Assembly (NCBI GenBank): GCA_029932445.1
Contig: JAOZQB010000198.1
Location: 1-5,415 of the forward strand
Length of the DNA: 5,415 nt
Direction: 5' to 3'
Source: Bacteroidales bacterium
Lineage (GTDB): Bacteria; Bacteroidota; Bacteroidia; Bacteroidales; JAADGE01
A program made the translations under genes and the position numbers. This document shows positions 1 through 5,415 of this stretch, one piece after another (positions within the stretch are counted from its first letter, which is position 1; each line of letters starts with the position of its first letter). A model generated the notes under the pieces. That model had not been told where the DNA came from. It made no database searches and saw only the letters and a list, made by a program, of their open reading frames with translations.

Positions 1-1029
1 AATTTAATTCTTCATGAATTAACGCATTTAGAATTAGCAGAAGAAGCACGTAAAAATGATGCAAATGAACTTTTTATTAGCAATCAATCTAACAAATCAA
101 GTTTCTTCTACTCGATTGAGAAAGAAGCATTAAAGCTTAAGAAAAAAGGAATATCTGAAGAGAATATCTCAAATTATTTTTCGGCATTATTTGATGGATT
201 AAATAGACAGATTTACAACACACCAATTGATTTGTTCATTGAAGATAGAATTTTCAATCAATGGGAAACAATAAGACCTATTCAGTTCCTTTCATTATTA
301 ACATTATTGCAAGAAGGGATAGAGGCAACAACCAAAAAGGAAATTGTCCAAAATTCACCAAAAAGAATTCTTTCAAAATCTAAAATATTCAATTTAATAA
401 ATGCTTTACATTTTAAAACTCTTTTCAAAGTTGACTTGGTAAGTGAACACAAACCAAGCAAAATTGAATTAGATCAGGCTGAAGAATTATATAATGAATT
501 TTTAGAATACAGAGTAGATAAAGAACCAGGAGAAGAATACGAATTGGTTCAACATTGGGCTGAAGATTTAAAACTAGATGATTATTTTGAATTAGTACCT
601 GAATCAAAACACAAACAAAAATCTATTGAATCAGTTCTAGAGGAAATTGAAAATGACCCGTTTGGTTCAGAATCAACCAATCCCTCTCAAGAAAGAAAAA
701 TGAAGAAGTTTTTAAAGGAACATTCTTCAAAGGAAACGAACATGGCAGTCGTTATGTACATGGTTGACGCTATTAATTATTTTAAGAAACTGAAGACTGC
801 AAAAATTAAGGAAATTGCTTTTGAAATTGCAACTATTGGTACAGCGGGAATTGACCCGAACAAAAAAAACTATTCTATTCCTTCAATAAAGGGGAGTAAC
901 CTTTCAGGATACAAGATGCTTGCCTACTATTATGTAAGCTGGGCAATATCAATACCAGAAATGGTTAAAAGCCTTCAATTACCATTTGATAAAGAATATG
1001 AGTTAGCCCTGAATTTTACAAAATTATAA
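1..1029 (+). CDS. Predicted zincin-like metallopeptidase, 3' part (5' end outside window)
   Basis: The frame is open from base 1 to the TAA at 1027-1029, giving 342 visible residues. The TTG at 232 lies inside this frame, so it is not the start; the true start is upstream of the window. Visible residues 5-9 are HELTH (bases 13-27), the HExxH zinc and catalytic motif of gluzincin/metzincin-like peptidases, within a helix-like stretch. A plausible third ligand is Glu81 in the segment PIDLFIEDR, but that assignment is inference. The middle (about 85-200) is helical with no recognised motif. Residues about 200-245 are charged and probably a flexible linker. The C-terminal part (about 277-342) is a compact aromatic-rich block with GTAGIDP, SGYKMLAYYYVSW and LPFDKEYE. 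There is no membrane segment or signal peptide in the visible part, so it is probably cytosolic. It ends 4 bases before the MazG-like gene, consistent with one operon. I do not recognise a named family; the substrate is unknown. It could be a protease acting on a partner or phage protein, or an inactive zinc-binding scaffold. Confidence 0.8.
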   Translation, partial: NLILHELTHLELAEEARKNDANELFISNQSNKSSFFYSIEKEALKLKKKGISEENISNYFSALFDGLNRQIYNTPIDLFIEDRIFNQWETIRPIQFLSLLTLLQEGIEATTKKEIVQNSPKRILSKSKIFNLINALHFKTLFKVDLVSEHKPSKIELDQAEELYNEFLEYRVDKEPGEEYELVQHWAEDLKLDDYFELVPESKHKQKSIESVLEEIENDPFGSESTNPSQERKMKKFLKEHSSKETNMAVVMYMVDAINYFKKLKTAKIKEIAFEIATIGTAGIDPNKKNYSIPSIKGSNLSGYKMLAYYYVSWAISIPEMVKSLQLPFDKEYELALNFTKL

Positions 1030-1033
1030 ATCT

Positions 1034-1363
1034 ATGAATGAGTTTAGTGATACAATAAAAAAACTAATCGAATTTCGTGACAAACGAGACTGGAAACAAT
1101 TTCATAATTCAAAAGATTTAGCAATTGCTATTTCAATAGAATCTTCAGAACTTTTAGAACTTTTTTTGTGGAAGGAGAATGAAGATGTAAATATTGAAAA
1201 GCTGAAAGAAGAATTGGCTGATATTTTTGCATATTCATTTTTATTAGCAGAGAAACATGGTTTAAATGTTAATGAAATTGTTTTGAATAAAATAAGAAAA
1301 AATTCAGAAAAATATCCTATTAGTAAAGCAAAGGGGAATGCAACAAAATATACAGACTTATGA
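1034..1363 (+). CDS. MazG-like nucleotide pyrophosphohydrolase (RS21-C6/dCTPase-type)
   Basis: This 109-residue protein should hydrolyse a (d)NTP to the (d)NMP and pyrophosphate using Mg2+, in the cytosol. The all-alpha NTP-pyrophosphatase signature is complete: ExxE at Glu36/Glu39 (IESSEL) and ExxD at Glu60/Asp63 (EELADI), the acidic metal cage. Further marks are RDWKQFH (18-24), Trp46 seven residues after Glu39, Tyr67 four after Asp63, and a tail with KYP, KAKG and KY typical of small MazG-like proteins. The Trp20-Glu36-Glu39-Trp46 and Glu60-Asp63-Tyr67 spacings fit the RS21-C6/DCTPP1 branch as I remember it, where the tryptophans line the base pocket; that branch favours dCTP and 5-substituted dCTPs. 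Length is normal for a single-domain form, which usually works as a dimer or tetramer. The ATG lies 4 bases after the previous stop and has no Shine-Dalgarno. The TGA stop overlaps the next gene's ATG, so it is probably translated together with the McrB-like gene. Family assignment is firm; the dCTP preference is inference. Confidence 0.93.
   Translation: MNEFSDTIKKLIEFRDKRDWKQFHNSKDLAIAISIESSELLELFLWKENEDVNIEKLKEELADIFAYSFLLAEKHGLNVNEIVLNKIRKNSEKYPISKAKGNATKYTDL
1360..1363 (+). other. ATGA stop-start overlap between MazG-like and McrB-like genes
   Basis: The ATG of the McrB-like gene and the TGA of the MazG-like gene share bases in the string ATGA. No Shine-Dalgarno sits at a usable distance; a GGGG run lies about 23 bases upstream. 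This arrangement usually means translational coupling, so the two products are probably made in linked amounts. It supports a functional link rather than chance adjacency. Confidence 0.85.
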
Positions 1364-2985
1364 ATAAACAAGTAATGATATACGAGATAAAGAGCTCGGC
1401 AAATAATAACTCGAACTCTTTATTTCATTCTAATGGTGAATTCTTCTATTGGAACAAAAAAAGATTCAAAAAACTTGAAATAGAAGATTATGTCTACGTA
1501 GTAAATAATCATTCTAATTATGTTCTTTTTACTAAAGTTGATGCGAAGAGTATTGCGGTGAATTATGATAATGTTAAAAATATCTCTTCATTTGAAGACA
1601 AAAATCAAGACTTCACAGTAAGTGGAGAATGGGATGATTTTGTCCGATTAAAAATTATCAGTAAGAATGAAATTCCAGTTAATTGGAAATGGAAAAGTCT
1701 AGGCAGCAGTGAAACGACATACTTAAATGGGGAAAGCATAAATATAAATGCTGCGACAAATAGAATGTTGAATATAAAACAGCTTAAGGAACTTTCTTCA
1801 GATACCGAATATCAAAACGTTCTTGAGAATTGCGCAAAGAATTTCTCGTTAGAAAACAGTACGAAAACCAAAGAAAAAATAATCGTTAAAAAAAACAATA
1901 TGTCTAATTCTGATGATATACTAACTGCTATACAAACAAAACCTTTCATTCTTTTAGCAGGCATTTCTGGCACAGGGAAATCTAGACTAGTTAGGGAACT
2001 TGCTTTTAAAACTTGCAACAATGCGAATTTACGAGAAGACAATAATAAACCTGGCAATTATGAATTGATTCCTGTAAAACCAAATTGGCATGATTCATCA
2101 GAACTTATTGGTTATATCTCCAGAATAAATGGAGAAAAGTATATCGCAACACCTTTTATAAAATTTATTGCCAAAGCTTGGAGTTTTCCAAAAACGCCTT
2201 TTTTTCTATGCTTGGATGAAATGAACCTTGCACCTGTAGAGCAATATTTTGCAGAATATTTAAGTATTATTGAGACAAGAACTTCAAAAAATGGAATTGT
2301 AATATCTGATGCTATACTTGATATGGAAAGTATTGGTGAGAATAATTTTGCAACTCTGTTAGAAGAGATTGGAGTAAAAAATGAAGGCGATACTGAAAAT
2401 CTGTATTCTCAGTTCATGAAAAATGGCATACAAATCCCTAACAACTTAATTGTTATGGGAACAGTAAATATGGATGAAACGACATATTCATTTAGTAGAA
2501 AAGTTTTAGATCGAGCCATGACAATTGAAATGAATAATATTGATTTGTCTTCTGGACTGGATATTGAAAATAATGAATTGAGTTATCCATCAGAATATAT
2601 TTCTTTTGATTCGATTATTGGAAATAAAACAATTGGAGCTGAAGTGTATGGTGAATTTGATAAATCAGAAGATGTTTTAATTTACTTGAAAGACTTAAAT
2701 AAAATCTTAGACGGTTCGCCTTTTAAAATTGCATATCGAGTAAGAGATGAATTTTTAATTTATGTTTCTCATAATGAAAATAAAAGTGGAGTTTTTAATC
2801 AAGCTTTAGATATTTTAACTTCTATGAAAGTTTTATCACGAATTGAAGGTGATGAAACAAAGGTGAAGCAAATTTTGGAAGATTTATTAGATTTCTTTGA
2901 AAAGAAGGATTTTAAGATGTCTTTATCAAAAGTTCAAGAAATGCTAAATAGGCTTGAATATGGGTATACGTCATTTTGGAGTTAA
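1360..2985 (+). CDS. McrB-like AAA+ NTPase with N-terminal putative DNA-recognition domain
   Basis: This 541-residue protein is the probable motor subunit of a type IV restriction system. Residues about 5-110 form a beta-rich domain with spaced aromatics (FFYW, then IEDYVYVV and NYVLFTKV) that looks like a PUA/EVE-type modified-base reader; this fold call is inference. Residues about 140-185 are a charged linker. The AAA+ domain follows: Walker A GISGTGKS at 201-208; Walker B FFLCLDEMNLAP at 281-292 with Asp286/Glu287; a 60-residue insertion; the sensor-1/McrB motif GTVNMDETT at 367-375 with Asn370; arginines at 380 and 385 (SRKVLDRA) as finger candidates; and a sensor-2-like YRVRDEF at 459-465. 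DEMNLA plus VNMDETT with FSRKVLDRA is characteristic of McrB-like proteins paired with DUF2357 McrC proteins. E. coli McrB uses GTP; here its NTAD motif is changed (Asn370-Met-Asp-Glu373), so GTP use is not assured. The ATG overlaps the MazG stop (ATGA), and the stop overlaps the next ATG. The homology is secure; the target is unknown. Confidence 0.93.
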   Translation: MNKQVMIYEIKSSANNNSNSLFHSNGEFFYWNKKRFKKLEIEDYVYVVNNHSNYVLFTKVDAKSIAVNYDNVKNISSFEDKNQDFTVSGEWDDFVRLKIISKNEIPVNWKWKSLGSSETTYLNGESININAATNRMLNIKQLKELSSDTEYQNVLENCAKNFSLENSTKTKEKIIVKKNNMSNSDDILTAIQTKPFILLAGISGTGKSRLVRELAFKTCNNANLREDNNKPGNYELIPVKPNWHDSSELIGYISRINGEKYIATPFIKFIAKAWSFPKTPFFLCLDEMNLAPVEQYFAEYLSIIETRTSKNGIVISDAILDMESIGENNFATLLEEIGVKNEGDTENLYSQFMKNGIQIPNNLIVMGTVNMDETTYSFSRKVLDRAMTIEMNNIDLSSGLDIENNELSYPSEYISFDSIIGNKTIGAEVYGEFDKSEDVLIYLKDLNKILDGSPFKIAYRVRDEFLIYVSHNENKSGVFNQALDILTSMKVLSRIEGDETKVKQILEDLLDFFEKKDFKMSLSKVQEMLNRLEYGYTSFWS

Positions 2986-2987
2986 TG
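2983..2987 (+). other. TAATG stop-start overlap between McrB-like and McrC-like genes
   Basis: The TAA of the McrB-like gene and the ATG of the McrC-like gene overlap by one base. GGAG at 2978-2981 ends three bases before the ATG, a short spacing for a Shine-Dalgarno but the best such site at any junction here. The overlap decides the start in favour of 2985 and suggests coupled translation of the motor and nuclease. Confidence 0.75.
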
Positions 2988-5192
2988 CAAGTATTTAAAA
3001 TTGAACATACAGATTTTGAATTAACAGTAAATTGCTTATTATTTATAAAAGCTTTTGCTAAGGCAAAAACACGTCAAAAAAATATTGAAGATTCAACTTC
3101 TTACATCTTTAATACCGGCTCTGCAAAAGTTCTGAACCCTGTTTCGGGTAGCATGGAAAAAATATCATCGAAAGAAACTACATTACCTGTATTTTTTGAA
3201 AATGCGGATTATTTCTTTGATATCGACTTTAAGAAAATTGATAACAACTCGTCACCTAGGATTTTAACAAAATTAAAAGAGATTGATGAAAAGTTTAGTT
3301 ATAGGCCTAAACATAAATTATTAGCTGGTACAATCAATTTTGGGAACAATATTGGTAAATCTGAAATTGAATTTAATTATAAGATAAACAACACAACTAA
3401 ATCTTTCAAGCTGATATTTGAAGTTTTTCCTACAAAATTGGATTACCGTAGCGACTACTTGAAAATGATAAAAGATATTGAAGATGCCTATCCTAACCTT
3501 ATTCTTGATTTCCTAAAAAAGACCTATAGTAATTACTCAACAAACACTAGTTCGAGCAATGATTTAATTTGGTGGCAAATATTTGGTGGTCTTTATGATG
3601 ATTTTCTTAAAGCTACGGCCTTTATACTTTTAAAACCACACTCCCGTTTAGTCAAAAGAATAAAATTCTACAAAGCAGATAAAATTAAAAAAATAGTTGT
3701 TCAACAAGAAGAAGAAATCATTCAAAACAGACATTTCCCAAAAAAACTATATCGTACGGAGATAAAGGAGTTATCGGTAGACACAACTGAAAATCGTTTT
3801 TTTAAGCATGCATTAATCCAAACAACCCGAAAATATCTTAGACTTAAAGATTATATTCTTTATCGTTATTCGGATAAAGTGTCGAAAGAATTTCGTAGGA
3901 AACTCAACTCTATTGAGGCACGATTAAAGATATACAGTTCAAATCCTTTTTTAAAGAAAATAAATTCATTTCATGGTTTTAAGCAAGAATCATTGCTCAT
4001 TCAAAAAGGTACTGGTTATAGTACAATATATAAAAGTTGGGTATTACTGAATAGCGGTTTAAGTTTTCTTGAAGGTATTCAAAAATTAGAACAAAAGAAC
4101 ATTGCTGAATTATATGAAATATGGTGTTTCCTTGAGGTTAAAGGAATAATTGAACAAGTAATCGGGCAAGAACCAACAGAAATTGATTTAGCCCAAATTG
4201 AGATTGATGATTTTGTATTTAAATTTGATCGTGGTGTAAAATCAAGAGTTTTATATAAAAAAGAAAATAGCGATGAAATTGAGATATTTCATGATTATCA
4301 ATTTGGGAAAAGTGAAAAAGATGGATTAAAGTCTTACACAGTGAATCAACGACCAGATATTGTTGTTAAATTAACAAAAAACGATCTTAAAGAAAAATAT
4401 AAATTTACATACTTATATGATGCAAAGTATAGGTTACTTTCCGATGAGAATGAGTTAGAAGCAGATATTCCACCTGATGATGCAATAAATCAAATGCATA
4501 GATATCGAGACGCTATTTATTATAACAATAAACTAAAAAATAAACCTGAGAAAGAAGTTATCGGAGGATATATTCTATTCCCCGGCAGTGGTAATATTGA
4601 ACAAATAAAATCGCATGATTTTTTTAAGTCAATCAGTAAAGTAAATATTGGTGCTTTCCCTCTTAAACCAAATGATGGTATTAATAAAATCCTATTAAAG
4701 GAACATTTTCAAGAGATATTAGAATATAATTCTGAGAATATCTTACGAGAAATTATTCCACAAAAGGAACTGAATTATGAGAATGTGAATCCAGAAGTTT
4801 TAATTGGAATTGTCAGCGACTATAAACATATTACTTATTTTGAGAGTGGCACTGAACTGTTATATCATACAGGTGCAAGAAAGCCAAGTAGGTTTGGGTA
4901 TAAAGATTTAAAGTATTTTTCACCATACATAAAAGGAAAAGGTTGTAAATATTATTATGAAATAATTGACTACAGCATTCTTCCCCGAAATAAAATATAC
5001 GATAAATCACATGAACTCTATAGTTCTGACACTTCAGAAAGATTAGTACTTCATTTAGGAGATAGGCAAGTTATAAAACAGGAGAAGTATTATAAAGTTA
5101 AAGATGGTATTACTGTTTATAGATATTCAAAACTAAACTATTTGAAGAATTTAATTGGGAATAAAATATTAGCACCAACAAAACATGAATAA
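2985..5192 (+). CDS. McrC-like protein: DUF2357-type region plus PD-(D/E)XK nuclease
   Basis: This 735-residue protein is the probable nuclease partner of the McrB-like motor. I start it at ATG 2985, which shares its A with the preceding TAA (TAATG) and has GGAG just upstream. A TTG at 2976 would add only three residues. Residues about 1-110 are beta-rich and variable. About 110-330 carries the DUF2357-type signature FEVFPTKLDYRSDYLKMI (145-162), followed by basic helices. The nuclease begins near 375 with ELYEIWCFLEV. It has RPDIVV with Asp458 and YLYDAKYR with the Asp479-x-Lys481 pair, matching PD-(D/E)XK, then the QMHRYRDA helix (503-510) and strand GGYILFP (527-533) as in McrC nucleases. 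Residues about 600-735 are an additional aromatic-rich beta domain of unknown role (see findings). All catalytic positions appear intact. It is longer than E. coli McrC (about 350 residues) because of the DUF2357 and C-terminal parts. In McrBC systems the McrC protein docks on the McrB ring and stimulates its NTPase; a similar role is inferred here. Confidence 0.92.
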   Translation: MQVFKIEHTDFELTVNCLLFIKAFAKAKTRQKNIEDSTSYIFNTGSAKVLNPVSGSMEKISSKETTLPVFFENADYFFDIDFKKIDNNSSPRILTKLKEIDEKFSYRPKHKLLAGTINFGNNIGKSEIEFNYKINNTTKSFKLIFEVFPTKLDYRSDYLKMIKDIEDAYPNLILDFLKKTYSNYSTNTSSSNDLIWWQIFGGLYDDFLKATAFILLKPHSRLVKRIKFYKADKIKKIVVQQEEEIIQNRHFPKKLYRTEIKELSVDTTENRFFKHALIQTTRKYLRLKDYILYRYSDKVSKEFRRKLNSIEARLKIYSSNPFLKKINSFHGFKQESLLIQKGTGYSTIYKSWVLLNSGLSFLEGIQKLEQKNIAELYEIWCFLEVKGIIEQVIGQEPTEIDLAQIEIDDFVFKFDRGVKSRVLYKKENSDEIEIFHDYQFGKSEKDGLKSYTVNQRPDIVVKLTKNDLKEKYKFTYLYDAKYRLLSDENELEADIPPDDAINQMHRYRDAIYYNNKLKNKPEKEVIGGYILFPGSGNIEQIKSHDFFKSISKVNIGAFPLKPNDGINKILLKEHFQEILEYNSENILREIIPQKELNYENVNPEVLIGIVSDYKHITYFESGTELLYHTGARKPSRFGYKDLKYFSPYIKGKGCKYYYEIIDYSILPRNKIYDKSHELYSSDTSERLVLHLGDRQVIKQEKYYKVKDGITVYRYSKLNYLKNLIGNKILAPTKHE

Positions 5193-5415
5193 TTTTACCA
5201 ACCCTTTGCATCCATACACATTGCCAAGTCGCTCGCAAAGTCCACCGCACGAGGCTAAACTTGTCAATAAGTATGGTGCCCCGACACACAGACAGAAAAA
5301 ATGCAGCAAAATTGAAAGAAAAATGATTGAAAACAGAAACGGCCAGTTGGTAACAAAGGCTATACGTAATGCGGGTAAGGTGCTAAATATGAACATTATA
5401 GCAATATATAAAATT
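5193..5415. other. Tail of unlike composition, no recognised gene
   Basis: This stretch directly follows the stop of the McrC-like gene. Bases 5201-5300 are about 49% G+C by count, against roughly 22-33% in sampled lines of the operon. A frame starting at ATG 5185, inside the end of the McrC-like gene (ATGAATAA), stays open for 77 codons to the window edge. Its product is rich in Pro, Ser, His, Lys and Arg (for example LPSRSQSPPHEAKLV) and resembles no family I know. I therefore treat it as more likely non-coding repeat or island-edge sequence than a gene, although a coupled small ORF cannot be excluded. A later in-frame ATG at 5389 might begin a gene outside the window. No poly-T terminator, tRNA or promoter is evident. 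Confidence 0.5.
5208..5279. repeat. Imperfect inverted repeat (long hairpin) downstream of the operon
   Basis: The two arms pair as follows: GCA 5208-5210 with TGC 5277-5279; a bulged T at 5211; CCATAC 5212-5217 with GTATGG 5271-5276; a 2x2 mismatch; ATTG 5220-5223 with CAAT 5265-5268; one mismatch; CAAGT 5225-5229 with ACTTG 5259-5263; then CTCG 5232-5235 with CGAG 5250-5253 around a 14-base loop. That makes 22 Watson-Crick pairs over 72 bases. No T run follows, so it does not look like an intrinsic terminator. It may be a structured dispersed repeat, a recombination site or an RNA structure at the 3' end of the transcript; the sequence alone does not decide. Confidence 0.6.

Noticed and set aside
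425..607. Minus-strand open frame of 60 codons
   Set aside because: Lies wholly inside the first gene; low-complexity Leu/Ile product typical of the complement of AT-rich coding sequence.
232..1029. TTG at 232 as the start of the first gene
   Set aside because: The same frame is open back to base 1 and contains the HELTH zinc motif with continuous protein-like sequence, so 232 is internal.
1102..1371. Minus-strand open frame of 89 codons
   Set aside because: Antisense to the firmly assigned MazG-like gene; Ser/Phe-rich product is the complement of Glu/Lys codons.
1812..2057. Minus-strand open frame of 81 codons
   Set aside because: Antisense to the Walker A region of the McrB-like gene; no domain features of its own.
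2976..2984. TTG at 2976 as the start of the McrC-like gene
   Set aside because: ATG 2985 forms a TAATG junction with GGAG upstream; the TTG adds only three residues and has a weaker upstream context.
5208..5279. Rho-independent terminator after the operon
   Set aside because: The stem is interrupted, the loop is large, and no T run follows on the plus strand.
5195..5353. Integron attC site
   Set aside because: The imperfect hairpin with a bulged base is reminiscent of attC, but the expected RYYYAAC and GTTRRRY core boxes are not met at the stem ends, and no integrase is visible.
5169..5396. Minus-strand open frame of 75 codons with hydrophobic and Cys-rich product
   Set aside because: No recognisable family; it runs through the hairpin and the end of the McrC-like gene, so it is probably a chance frame.
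1..5415. CRISPR array, tRNA, rRNA or transposase gene
   Set aside because: No regularly spaced direct repeats, cloverleaf or transposase motifs were seen on either strand by eye.

Overview
The window reads as one strand of an AT-rich genome. Sampled coding lines run about 22-33% G+C. Most starts lack a clear Shine-Dalgarno sequence and have A-rich upstream context. This suggests a Bacteroidota (Flavobacteriia-like) bacterium; that is inference from style, not from a marker gene.

Layout: bases 1-5192 hold four co-directional genes packed like one operon. (1) The 3' part of a gene entering from the left edge encodes a protein with a zinc-metallopeptidase HELTH motif. (2) After a 4-base gap comes a small all-alpha MazG-superfamily nucleotide pyrophosphohydrolase whose active-site spacing resembles the RS21-C6/DCTPP1 dCTPase branch. 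(3) Joined by an ATGA overlap is an McrB-like AAA+ NTPase with its own N-terminal domain. (4) Joined by a TAATG overlap is a long McrC-like protein with a DUF2357-type region, a PD-(D/E)XK nuclease core and an extra C-terminal domain. Bases 5193-5415 form a short tail with no recognised gene. Its first ~100 bases are about 49% G+C and contain a 72-base imperfect inverted repeat; it looks like a repeat or the edge of an island.

Genes 3 and 4 are a motor-nuclease pair of the type IV (modification-dependent) restriction kind: the McrB-like ring would recognise DNA and translocate on it, and the McrC-like protein would stimulate the ring and cut. The unusual part is the other two genes. A dCTPase-like MazG enzyme is translationally coupled to the motor, and a predicted peptidase precedes it. 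A testable idea is a defence operon that acts both on modified-cytosine DNA (McrBC-like) and on the (modified) dCTP pool (MazG-like), with the zincin as regulator or effector. The individual families are known; the four-gene combination is what deserves attention. The window is cut at both ends, so the 5' end of gene 1, the promoter and any upstream partners are not visible.
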